From positions 10,037,801 through 10,101,800 of the forward strand of contig JADWOT020000001.1 in the NCBI GenBank assembly GCA_036345935.2: a stretch of 64,000 nucleotides of DNA, read 5' to 3'. The notes below the pieces were generated by a model. That model saw only the letters and a list, made by a program, of their open reading frames with translations, ran no database searches and had not been told where the DNA came from. Position 1 is the first letter of the stretch. Each line of letters opens with the position of its first letter. This document shows, one piece after another, positions 25,011 to 36,682 of the stretch. Both the position numbers and the translations under genes were made by a program. This stretch comes from Taenia hydatigena. Taxonomy: Eukaryota > Platyhelminthes > Cestoda > Cyclophyllidea > Taeniidae.

Positions 25011-27580
25011 TTTGTGAAAATTGTGGGGGAGTAAACTCACTACTGCTTTTTATTCGCAAATGTGGTTAACAATGTTCAAATGTGAATTTTTGTCGAAGCT
25101 AAGCACGCGCGACGAAACTAATGGTTGAACTCGTTGCTTAGGCCGCCCTGTATGATCTCGCGGTTGACTTGCTCAAGATTCGAAAGGTGCGACTAAGTGG
25201 CTTTGGGCAAGTAAATTGTTTGGGAGATTGCGCTTTGGTTTTATGTTAGTGCGAATAGGCGTATTGGGTGTTGGATGCTTTGGCCAGTTGCCAGTGGTGC
25301 AGTGGGGTTGCGCTTTGTATGGGTTGATTAAATCCACTCAAGAGAAGTCACTCATCAATGCGAGTTCTATTTCCTTCTTTAAGACGTGCCTGGGAGTTGG
25401 TTACAAAGAGGTACTTTCTTCAATTGTAACCGAAAATGGCGAGAAGTGATTAGAATGCACGAGCTTTGCGATAGGACGGATGACATCAGCTCCTTAAAAG
25501 GAAATGAAGCCCTATCACACGTAACTAAGCCCCACTGAATCTATTCCAATAACAGCAGAGGTGCGGTCTTAGACTACTCCTCTTTGTTGTGAATTCTGCT
25601 TTAATTTTTGGCAAAATAAGGAATTGTCTTGTTTGCAAACAGGATTTTCACGTGCTAGATTATGCACTGACTAGGAGGCGATGTAATGCGGATTTCTTTG
25701 TGTACACCACCTTCGCGGACACTACTCAGTGGGCACGAATGCCGTGGCACGATGGACGTCATCTAACCCCAAAGAAGGACTGCACTCGAAATGAGCATCC
25801 CACTGACCACCGACCGCCGTCCACAATATATGGATAGAAAGTGAATCTCAGATGGTTCCATGCCAGATGGTGCTGCATCCGTCTGCGACGATCCACCTTT
25901 TAAACGAACAGCCTGCATGATTGCCAAGAGTTGACACCACCTCGATGTGCCAAATCGGGGTCTTTAGAGGTGCTACCATTCCCAGTGGATACGTCTTATC
26001 TTTCACTGCAGTGATCTTTTTCCGTTAACCATGTATGTCTGCAAAGTTTGCTTTTGAATCGGGCTTAGTTGCCAAGTAGGTTCTAAAATGCGGTAATATG
26101 ACACGCCATTACGGAATAACGGCCATTCCTGACGAAGGGTAGGTCTGAGGAACTAAAGTAGCAGTTATACTACTGAGAGCACTTTAAGTAGCCCCGACTG
26201 TCGAACAAAATAGCAAATCTCTACACTCAGATTAATTGGAAGCATTGCATTTCATTCTTTTAGTGTACCCACCTCCCAACTAAGGGATGATTCAAGAGAA
26301 ATTCGCTGTCCCAGGACCTGACAAGGACATCTTGGCCCAATCATTGCATTGACTCGAGTGCCTTCAGTCGAGGAGTATTTTGGCAGGCATCACATATCGG
26401 AAGGTATCATAAGTCTGATATAAATTATTTGACAAGAAGTGATGGGTTGAATTTTAAAGCAGCTTTTTCGAAAGAGAAGATCTCAAAGTGTGATATCATG
26501 CAAGGTTTACAAATGCTATGCGCAGGCAAAGCACAACTACACGTTGGCAATTCACTTGGCAGTCTCATTGTGGAATCGCGCACCTTCACTTCCCTCCGGA
26601 CGTCTTTTGGTCAAAATCCCACTACCGCGTGATTTGCAGGCTCCATAGCATTTAAAGAAAAAGTTAATTAATAACAAACAACATATATTTATGCATTTAT
26701 AGATAACTGGACTACAATTAGCATGACAATTATACTCTACAACTCCATCGTCTCCTAAGTAGAGCGTTTAATGGCTTGAAGTTGAAATCATTTAAGGAAA
26801 TAATGAGCCACCGATATCAAAGATTGCTAACATTATACACCATAGATTATGCCCTAAAGGCATATGTTTAATCGAGAATTTGCTTGCTAAATTACAAGAT
26901 GAAAGAGGACAAATTCAACAACCTTTCTTTAACCGTGATAGCAAACTTAATATTACCAACTACGTTTGGCACATTTCGCATCGGCGCTATATGCATGCAA
27001 CGTTTGGGCCCAACGTCACAAATATGTGACACGTGTGGGTCAAGAGCATGTAAGTAATGCCTCGTACATTAGGAACGGATCTTTGGAGTCTAATGCTGTA
27101 GGGGTGGGAACGTCATTATCTAAGCTGAACAATTTCATTCTTTCTAGTGTTTTGCGCCAAAACCTTAAGAGCGGACTCATTGAGACAGATAAATATAATC
27201 TTACAGCAAGATCAGCTGGAATCACACTTCAAGTATGTCATTATCATCTGCCGTTTGGTCTCAGGAGAGACGCACAAAGTAGGAAACGTTTCGTCAAATA
27301 TGTGAATTAAGGAACGTGAAAAGCTAAATGCAATGCCAGTCCCCTCGATAATTCTAAATGATTTGACAGTTTCTGGGTTGCAAAGAGGAAGATTGTCTTG
27401 AGGATTGCATCACATTCACCGAGTGATGTGCACTATAATGAAGGGAATCAAGCTCTGCATTGCACCCAATCCTGCCAAAAAGACCAAATCCAGTGATTTT
27501 TAAACAAAACAAGCAAGACTGCCTTCTTTACGCATTTTACTTCGCTAGTGTTAAGGCAGTGGCAATTCACTGAGGAAATA
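25011..27580. other. Module B middle part, no confident gene
   Basis: Aligns with 13302-16140 of module A apart from the A-specific insertion. Frames at 25216-25449, 26429-26632 and 26966-27310 match A frames but differ at their ends and show no consistent gene. Confidence 0.4.
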
Positions 27581-28261
27581 CTATTTGAAATCAAGTGAAG
27601 GCGAGGACCACCTCAAAGGATTATCATTGGAGGCGATGACCGCACACGGTAATGGGTCCTTTTGAACTCCAATCCCTACAGTAGAAGACGAAAGTAAGTG
27701 GACGCGATGGTGACCATAAAGCAGACAAAGCAACGTGACTCGCAGGTTGACATTGACGCAAACACGAGGACAGGTGCTTGCACTCGAGATCAAGTCTATA
27801 ACTTCAAAATTGACAATATCTTGAAGGCTATTTGAAGTGGCGGTTTGTGCGCAAAATGGGATAAAATCGCCAGACTGAGTAACTTTGCTTACAACCTGCT
27901 TCAATTTTTGCTGCGCCCATTTTCGTAGTCGTTGTGACTGCTGAGGATCAACCTCGAGAACCCGCTTTTGCTGTAAGTTTAAACTGTTACAATTGTCTTC
28001 AATACACACACCTGCGACTAGTTTTAGCTGTTGCTGGTAGGGAGGAGTAATGAACTTCAGTGAAACAGATTCCTTCTCTATGGAATGACTTTGCAGCTCT
28101 ATTTGCTGTTTGCTGAAAGTGACAGACACATCCAGATCCATTGCGACGACGAATGCATTTGCCAACTGACAGGCAAGTGGAAGTTCACTAACCGCTACTG
28201 CTGACAGCGGACACTTTAAACGAAGTGGGCACACGCCTTGTGTTTTGTGCCTCAGGCGCAC
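27581..28261 (-). CDS. Hypothetical 226-codon open frame
   Basis: Longest uninterrupted frame in module B outside the Kelch gene. It contains RLRHKTQGVCPLRLKCPL, PPYQQQLKLVAGVC, QRLRKWAQQKLKQVVSKV and LCLLYGHHRVHLLSSS. There is no clear ATG start, so it may be an exon. The module A copy is broken, and about a quarter of the residues differ between copies over the first 85 codons, so purifying selection is not evident. It lies about 600 bp beyond the 3' end of Kelch copy B on the same strand. No family recognised; it may be a chance or decayed frame. Confidence 0.3.
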   Translation of the reverse strand: MRLRHKTQGVCPLRLKCPLSAVAVSELPLACQLANAFVVAMDLDVSVTFSKQQIELQSHSIEKESVSLKFITPPYQQQLKLVAGVCIEDNCNSLNLQQKRVLEVDPQQSQRLRKWAQQKLKQVVSKVTQSGDFIPFCAQTATSNSLQDIVNFEVIDLISSASTCPRVCVNVNLRVTLLCLLYGHHRVHLLSSSTVGIGVQKDPLPCAVIASNDNPLRWSSPSLDFK

Positions 28262-28474
28262 GGATTCCTCATTTCTTCTTAGTCAATGTTATTTGAATGT
28301 TCGAAACATTGCATAGCGATCCTTTTCCTTTAATTGCTTTAGTGATCGCATGAATTCCCCTTAACACTATGTGACGCAATTTGCACTTCCCTGGTAATGG
28401 GAGTCAGTTAGGAAAAGTTTGTGCATCGATTTGTCCTTTAGTGTGGCTAATGGTTTACTTCAACGATGGTACAT

Positions 28475-28667
28475 TGATGCAACTACTCGAGACTCCCTTG
28501 GAGGCGGAAGAAGGCTTAATGATTGGGCAGAATAGATGCATTCGGCAAACAGAAAGGATCCAGGGCTGCTGGCATGGCTCGGAGGTCATCCCATCCGGCT
28601 AGGGCAGCAATGTGGCCACCCAAGTAACCGTAACTGACATCGGTGGTCAAACAAGCAAAGTATTACA
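28475..28667 (-). mobile_element. Diverged solo LTR (TRIM-like family)
   Basis: Module B counterpart of 17776-17968, same boundaries and 193 bp, so the insertion predates the A/B duplication. Confidence 0.5.
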
Positions 28668-28877
28668 ATGGCTTAGCATTATATCGATACAAAACACTTA
28701 ATAAAAGTCCATTTTTCCTCGCTATATTTTACTATTTTTGACACATGATGACCACCCCATAGGGCGATTTTGAGTTTTCCCTCAAAAAAGTTGGACATTA
28801 GAAGGGAACTTTGGAATTTGGCAAAACAAATTAGTGTATTGGAAATGTGAAACCAAAATCCTTGAACTGCAAATGTT

Positions 28878-31464
28878 TTAACGTTCTTCCAGCGTTTTTC
28901 TTGCCACCAGAATATCAGACATTGAGGAATTTTCCAGCTGAAATGATGGCTTCCATTCAAAATTGGCTAACGGTTGGTTCTACAAGGGTTACAACATTAT
29001 TAATTACTTTTCAGTAGTTAAGTAGTGAATGGAAATTAATAATTTACCTCTTCGGTGGGTAAAAATTCATAGAGCATTTTGTCCGGTCCTATAATAAGCA
29101 GGTGAATAAATTTAAGTAATTTGATTATGTAATTTGTAGTTCCACAGAATATGAATACAACACTTACCTATCAATATCAATCTGTTGTTGAATGAGACAA
29201 GCCAGCTACGCGAAATGCCAATTATGCGAATTCCATTAAGACGAGTCCACTGAGCGTTCGCCTGTTCGATCGATGTCAGTGGAAGGCATTCGGCACTTAA
29301 CTCTCCGGTCCCTCCAGCAACCACTACGCATCCCTTGAAGTAGGCCATTTCTGGGCTACTGCGCTCCTCTAACATCGGATTGAGCTTGATCCATCGCCAT
29401 CCACTCCCACTCTCCGCATCTTCTACCAGCATTCCAGCATGTCTTGATCCCATCTTTTGTCCATTAATTTGATAACCACCAACAACTACGATTCCAATTT
29501 CTGGGATATTTAATGCCGATGCAAAACATCGTGCAGGCAGCATATCAGGGAGTTTGGTGAGCCTAGATTGTTGACTCATCCTAATCAAACATACCTGCCA
29601 CTGGCCATGTCTAATTTTTCACAAGTAGAAAAGATCTTTCCATCAGACCAGCCGCCAAAAATGAAAATCGATTCATTTCTCGACGCAACAGCAGGGAATT
29701 CGCGTTGCTGTGTTGTTTGAAAAGTCTTATGGGAAGTAGAACCATCTCGGTAATTTACAGACTCCACACTCCATCTGGAGTCAACACAATCAACGAAACA
29801 TACTCTACCTAGAAAGCAAGAGGATGAGACCATAAATTTAATTCACCGTCTAATGCAGTCGCTTTTCCCCTGAATGGAACTCTAAAATTGAACGATTCGT
29901 CCGGTTGCAACTGTGGCACTGACGTTAAACACCGGGACTTTGAAACAGTATTGTCGCCGATGATCATCAGCACCTCTCTAAAAGTTTTCAAATATTTGCC
30001 ATAGAGTGGCAGTACAAAATGGCATGAAGGTTGCAAATAGGGGCAGTTTTACAGAATCCTATGGTTAGAAATCGGAGCACTTATCGAATCGGCTAGTCGG
30101 TTCTTTGGAAGGGTGGTTGTTGCTATACTAAAAGTGATTCACGTACTTTCTTTGTGGTCGGCATTTGGAGACAGGCCGAAACATTCGTCTCACCGCGATC
30201 GCACTCGGCCCCATTCCACGTTTTGGCTGAACATCGGCTTTGGAACAGTCACAGAAATGAAGGAAAAGATAACTCAGAAGTAGGAACTACAGAATGCTGA
30301 ATAGCGTCATCAACTCAATCAATTCGCACTTATGGTTTTCAAATAAATATGCCCATCCACTCCGTATTAAATCTTTCAACACGCATAACTGCATCTACCC
30401 CCCCATTTCGCATCCATCTCTCCATCTCACGCCCATTTTAATCCGTTTCATCCTTTCATCTTTCATCTTTAATTCACCACAAAGCCTTTCCCTCCTTGCC
30501 CATGTCCGTGTCTCTTCTTTAGTCTTACAGTCATCTATCAAAATTGCTCATCCCTGAATCTCACGTCCTTTAAGCTATCCACCCATTCACTCTGCTTACC
30601 TTCACTAAACTGTTCTGAGAACCTCCTCGCAAAGGTCCAATATTCGCTTTGACATTGTGGGGACAGCCTTGTCAATTTAACCCTCGAAATCATCTTCCCA
30701 AACACCTTTGCCTTTTCCTCCTTGTGACACCCATCAATGCCTGCTTCCAGCCAATTGCGAATGGCTCGGAACTTTGTTTCCTCACTCACGCATTTCAGCC
30801 GGTTGCTTTCCAGTAGCATCTCGAAGTACTGTGCTGTCATCTGCGCCGACAGCCCCCATCGCAAGCACACTTCTTCAAAATGTTCTGCCATGATTGGAAT
30901 GCATAGTTCCATCAATTCACCATTCAACGTAGCATTGGCTACTGACCACACTTCTGTCACACTATCTAGGGAGATTCTTTAGTCAGTCAGGTTTTAACAT
31001 TGAAAGAGGCTTCTCCTACCTCGTTCTTATGAACTCCACACACCAAGAGACGATTCTCTTGGAGCCAAGATTGTGTGCCAGAAGGTACAATCGAGTAGCG
31101 TTTCCTGCAGAAATTGTAATTCTGCCTGTGTATGCGTAGTCGACAACAGCCTCGACAATGCTGAAAGAGGGTTAATGAAGGAAGTGATGTGCACGTACTC
31201 TGCAGAAAAGCGTTTCCATTGTGTTGTCACTCCACCTTGTTTGGTGGTCAGTGCTTTAAAAAAAAGCGGAAACCTGGCTGCTAGAACCAGTTGATGTGCA
31301 TTCACACATTTCCCATCCTTTGTCTAGAAGTTTGAGCATGAAACCAATGTGCGCAACTTCACCTCAATTCGTAGATCAGTGAGTTTTCCTTGTTCACGGT
31401 AGGTGTCAATTCTGTGAATAAGAAATGAATCTGCTCTATCATCTATACACACCACTGTCTCCAT
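28878..31464 (-). CDS. Kelch-like BTB-BACK-Kelch protein, copy B (567 aa)
   Basis: Exons 31464-31363, 31323-31199, 31160-31020, 30961-30600, 30237-30147, 29977-29847, 29808-29595, 29562-29168, 29088-29048, 28979-28878 (TAA). Exon lengths equal copy A except exon 9 (41 versus 50 nt, three codons fewer). Intron lengths are identical to copy A, and two introns (38 and 32 nt) have identical sequence. Domains are as in A: BTB 1-123, BACK 124-243 (ELMELCIPIMAEHF), linker, Kelch 274-567. Exon 8 differs from A at 59 of 395 bases by my count, against about 5% in the short introns, with changes packed after the conserved R of each blade and after each GG-like doublet. It is probably a Cul3 substrate adaptor with a different substrate from copy A. 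Intact, hence probably functional. Confidence 0.93.
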
Positions 31465-32341
31465 CTTTCTCTCAGGAATTGAGGTGTGGAAAGGCGGCTA
31501 CGTGCTTTTTATGTTTAACCCGAGGTGTGTGTGTGCGTGAATGAGTGAAGGAATGTAAACGTGGCGCGCGTTGGGGAGCCTCTGGTAACCTGGAAGAAAC
31601 CAAGAGATTGGCTGCAATGCACAAGTGGTGAGTAAACCAAACCAGCGCCAACTGACATTCATTTGTGTGCTTCGACTGTTCTCGTAAATGTGATAATTGA
31701 GTTTGCAAGCTTAAGTGGTCCTTGCTTTTTGGTGACAAGCCTTGAGGTGATGCAAGAAGGGCGTATGCTGTGGCTCGGATGATTTGCGGCGATCTTGATA
31801 GAGGGATTGGAAATGGATCTTGAAAAAATGCTCTTGAGGCGACACTACCCGTAGTCGTGATTCCTCCGAGAACGCTTGTTGCAGAAGTGCTTGCATTAAG
31901 GCGGTCGCTATGTATACCCGTGTTACGGGCCTCAATTATGCAAAATAGGGATTAAATGTGCCCCTATGTAACGTCACCCATCGAAATCGTGGTTTAATTA
32001 AACTTCGCTGATAAAAATTTTCCAGCTTCCTCTTCCTATCCACCCACCACAAATGTTCCCACATGATTTACAGCGAAACATATGTGATTGTTTGCTCAGA
32101 ATTACATAATTCTTGCAATAATTCAGCTAACACTTTGCTAACCCAGAGGAATGGACGTACCGACTCACAATTGGCCTCCTAATGCACCCAATCGACTTGC
32201 GTAACTCATTTGTCCTCTTCATTAGTAGTCAGTGATTTGGTTACTTGGAGGCATAGACATTAGACATTCATTTCTCTTATGCAATCGCGAATAAGTTCAT
32301 GTTGACACTGTTATTCAATCGTCGTCGCTGTAAACCTGTCA

Positions 32342-33126
32342 ATGCCTCCGAAACCATTCCGAGTCAACGATCGCTCAGGTCATTTTTGCCCCAACTCACA
32401 GACACAGCTCCTCCAAGGTGAGCGTTGTGCTAAAAGTCGTCCGCATGATAAATGAGTGCCCTTCCTGGTGATGTGTGCATTTTAATAAATGTTATCTAAC
32501 TGCCAGAATTGATTCGTGGCTGCCTACAAAGCGAGAGAGCGACGTGAGCCAAATATCGGCGCACTCGAAGGCAGTAATCAAAGTGGAGGTGTGCGACTTC
32601 TTCAAGTGACGCCTCATGCACTGGTGGCATTCATCAATAGGGCAACGTCTCATTTTCTGCGTGTCAGTCTTACCTCTTGGCCCGAGCTCCATTTGAGCAT
32701 CATACATCACAGTTGTTCAACTAATCTGATTCACTTTTGCTCCGTGTTTCAAAAGTGAAGAGATAATGCTGGTACAGTCTTCACTGATAGACGATTTGGT
32801 GGCATCAAGTTCGAGAGGACACCCTCCAACGTGCTACTATTATGTTCGAAATCAAATTGAGTCGAGAAAACGTAAGTTGACCGAAGATCCCTTTGTAAGA
32901 TCACCACACCTAACTCGCGTCCCACTCTCACGTGCCAGCGGATGTGTGCGGTGTGTTCAACCGTTGACACACTTACACCACTGTCCTGAGGTCCTTTCGG
33001 TTTCATTCCACGTCTCTCTCTCATGCAAATCCAAGGTTCGTAGAAGAGGCTACGCAAACAAAAGCATTGATGCAGGGTGGTAGAACACAACTGACCTACC
33101 ATAACCTCATCAAGCAGGCATTTTAA
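32342..33126 (+). CDS. Histone-fold protein, NF-YC/CHRAC/POLE4 type (about 80 aa)
   Basis: Four exons in phase: 32342-32378 (ATG, MPPKPFRVNDRS), 32402-32417 (or from 32408; both acceptors keep the frame), 32507-32605 and 33036-33126 (TAA). Introns are 23 or 29, 89 and 430 nt; the last ends in a strong pyrimidine tract (CACGTCTCTCTCTCATGC). The third exon gives KRESDVSQISAHSKAVIK and CDFFK; the last gives FVEEATQTKALMQGGRTQLT and YHNLIKQAF. The order (DVSxIS, long helix ending in FF, loop, QLTYxxL) is the alpha1-alpha2-alpha3 pattern of histone-fold subunits that pair with NF-YB-like partners in chromatin-remodelling, Pol epsilon or NC2 complexes. It lacks the usual C-terminal extension, and the first helix is atypical. 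The exact subunit is not decided. Confidence 0.55.
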
Positions 33127-33646
33127 GTGCTATTTATGAAAATGGAAACGTGAGTGGCAATTGTCATTTGAGGAATGCACAAAGTGGCTGGGATCCTTCC
33201 TCACCAGCCAAGTGCAGCAATATTTTGATCAGATTTCAACTCTTTCATTCGGAACCCCTAGCACTTATGTGGCCTTGGAGCCATGTCAGTGACCTCATAC
33301 GGTCCTTCTCTACGTCCCGATTGCATATCCCATCCCACTATTATGGAGGCTAATAACCAACTAAATTGTAAATGATGGGAAAATTAGTGCCGATCCCATA
33401 CAGAAGACTTGGAATCTGCTTCTACAAGCGAATACTACTTCCGTGATTTGTAGAACTGTTGTTACAACCAAACCAATCGAGGCAACCCATGTTGACGTTG
33501 ATGGACTCATGATTCTAGCTGTTATCATTTCTTCGACCAGACGCTTTCCCTCCCCTACCTACAAAGGGGACGTCACGGATCTGCACGCCTCTTGGGATGG
33601 TCTTGGTTTCCGCTGCCCATTGTATGCTTCATGATATTTGTTGTCG
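33127..33646. other. Single-copy spacer
   Basis: No gene or repeat recognised between the histone-fold gene and inverted module C. Confidence 0.5.
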
Positions 33647-34079
33647 ACATTTTCGGTTACAATTGAAGAAGGTACCTCTTTGTAACCAACTCCCGAGCAC
33701 GTCTTGAAAAAGGATCTAGAACTCTTATTGATGAGTGACCTCTTTTGAGTGGATTTAATCAACCCATACAAAGCGCGACCCCACTGGACCACTGGCAATT
33801 GGCCAAAGCATCCAACACCCAATACGGCTATTCGCACTAACATAAAACCAAAGCGCAATCTCCCAAACAATTTACTTGTCCAAAGCCACTTAGTCGCACC
33901 TTTCGAATCTTGAGCAAGTCATCCACGAGATCATACAGAGCGGTCTAATCAACGAGTTCAACCATCAGCTTCATTGCGCGTGCTTAGCTTTGAAATAAAT
34001 TCACATTTTAGCATTGTTGACCACATCTGCGAATAAAGAGCAGTAGTGGGTTTACCACTCCACGATTTTCACAAAGCAG

Positions 34080-34402
34080 AGATTATTCGAGTGCTAAAAT
34101 TGAGGTGAGTCACACCAACAGCTCTGCACTTGATAAATGGCAGTCACAAAACCTTCAGAGAAGTGCCACTAACAGCCCTCGAAATTGTGTTGTTGAACGT
34201 GCAGCCTAATTTCACTCCACTTCTCCCCGGTCACCAAGGTGATTCCACTATTCTACTGATAGCATTGGAAAATGCCATTTGTGCGATTTGTCGATTACGC
34301 AGCCATGTTATAGTCCTTTGTGGTTGAATGCGACACAGTTAACCTTGCTTGGCCATAATGTTCTGTTCAGTGCGTTTCCACATGGAGGCAACCCTTGTCT
34401 AG
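34080..34402 (+). pseudogene. Broken copy of the 12829-13301 gene fragment
   Basis: Plus strand here because module C is inverted. The middle exon is open (34130-34327, LTALEIVLLNVQPN), but the next exon meets TAG at 34400 after MEATLV. The first exon is shortened. Confidence 0.4.
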
Positions 34403-36499
34403 ACTGATGCACTGATTTTTTAAAAGAAGAAACGATTTGGATCTGAGAGAACACTTGAAGTATCATCATTAGTGCCGATTTGCTGCACGGTTTGGAGGTA
34501 AAGCTACCACCCTGAGCGAAATGACGTAAAGGTGCTACTGATTTATTTCGAGTAGCCCCATTAAACACAAAAAATCGCGAATACCATCCGCTTTCACCAC
34601 GTGGTCCATTCAAACGATCCTCCCCTTCCCTTCTGCCACCCTTAATATGCGCAAATTGGCCACTTCTAGACATCTTTCTTACAAGCTAGGACAAGGGCGT
34701 CTTGGGCTCAGGAGAACGACTGCTTTGTTTCACGGCCAGATTAAATGTTCTCCTCCCGCCTCTCGCCCACAAGCACATTCAATGCACGTTTGTAATAATA
34801 TCTTCGGAAATTTTCAGTGATTTGCATAAAGTCTGCAAGAAATGCAGGTGCATCAGCCAATTAAGTACTTGCAAAGAGCCCCCAGATCGCGCATTTCGCA
34901 GCAATTATTTAGTTAAATAAACATGATTTCGTCTTTCTAGGCCACGTAGGTTCGACGAATCGTTCATAGTATCAAGTGGGGACAACAAGGAAAGTAGATT
35001 GTCCCAAGTAAATCACTTGAAGTCAAGACCAAAGTAGACATAATGCTCGACCAAAATAAACACATTGGCCAAACGGAAGAGACTGCGGCCACCTCTTCCG
35101 GCGAAGACAACATAGCCAAACATGCCCCATCAACTGAAACTGAGAGTTAAACCAACAACAGATGCAGTACATGGGAAGTTTCAAAAAGCGTAATCTACTA
35201 ACTTGTAAAAGCGCCTGTCACCTGTGCACTCATTTGGACGCTCGATGCCAACAAATGAAGCAAGTGAAGAAAGCACAACATGGCAAAGCAAAAGGAGAAA
35301 ACGTTGCTTCAGCGACCATCAAATCCAGCACCTGGCTTTACAACCACCAAGGCTAAAAGATGGGACTGAAATTAACAAAAAGCTTCACTTCAGGGATTTA
35401 AAATGCAGCTGAATGACCACTTTGCTTTCTCGGAATGCAATGCACAAATCCTTCAAAGTAGGCAAATACTGGCCGATGATTGACAAGTTGTAGGCACATT
35501 GTGGTAAGCACACAACAGTCACAACATTTCAACGCAAAAAAAGCCAACAGTCAATTTCCATTCCGCACCAAGGTCAATCCCACTTTGACGGAATTTGAAG
35601 CAAACGATGGGCAAAAACAAACGGGACCAAAGCATGAAAAAGGTATGTACGTGACCAGTCCCAAGCCACATACACTGACATCTCACCCTCCCCTTCCACA
35701 CAAAACGCACTCATCTTAGCCTCGCCAACCAAAACAATCCCAAAAGTGGTGAGCGCATATTTAAAGTACAGACGATTTCCTATTAACTCGCCCGCATCTG
35801 CCGATCAGCTAGACGCGCGTTCAGTGTCTGCGGCTAGCGTTGTCTACAAATGGAACCAACTCATTAATATGGCTAAGAGACTAGACAACTGCATCGGAGT
35901 CGACTGGGTTAGCAGTGCCTTAGCACACCTGGAACAAATCAACCTCCTCCAACATCAACAACCCAACCACGCGCCTCACCGATGGAGACGCTGTGCACGT
36001 AAGCACCGTGACCTCTAATCTGCAATCATCTTCAGGCAATCTCAAAACACGCGACTAATCCATGAGCACTGTCAAACAATTTAAAACGCAATCCATCGAA
36101 TGACTTGGTCAGAGGAATCAATGCCGCATCAAACAGGCGAAACCAAATTCGTTGAGTTTACAAATGAAGCCATATTTAGTGCATTAATACAAATATGATA
36201 CGTGAACGAAGCATATAAAACGATGAAGTAGCTAAGCATTTAGCGTTGTGAGTGGATAAATAGGGGAGCGATAAAGCCTACAAATGCAGGGAACAGAAGA
36301 CGACAGTCATTACTAGGAACTCAGCCACCCTCGCCTCCAATTCCGTGGCGATGGCCCAGGCCCCATTAAGGCTCTTTCCCATTTCTGTCAGCCTCACTTC
36401 TTTGACCGCCCAGGTAGCCCCTTCGCCACCTAACCGTACGTAACCTGCTGTGTTGCGTTCCACGATGACGCGAAGGAGACTGAGCTGTTCAGGAGATCG

Positions 36500-36682
36500 T
36501 TAGCCGTCTCTGGGTTCGTGGTCACCAAGATAGTGCTGCAGCAACAGCCTCAACGTGATAGAAGGGTGTAGGTTCAACAATGCGTTGTCAATCACTGCCT
36601 TTGCCGCATCACGTTCCTTGTCGGTAAGAAGAGTAGGGTCATAGCGGAGTGGGAATGAATGGTTAACGGAGCATGGAGGCAT
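36500..36682 (-). CDS. 60-aa ORF, module C copy
   Basis: Third copy of the frame at 10201-10383, same length, intact. Function unknown. Confidence 0.3.
   Translation of the reverse strand: MPPCSVNHSFPLRYDPTLLTDKERDAAKAVIDNALLNLHPSITLRLLLQHYLGDHEPRDG

Larger units (their letters stand above)
21502..32090 (+). repeat. Segmental duplication, module B
   Basis: Tandem copy of module A in the same orientation. It lacks the two A-specific stretches and carries the intact Kelch copy B. Beyond about 32090 the comparison is impossible because the A counterpart is in the gap. Confidence 0.9.
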
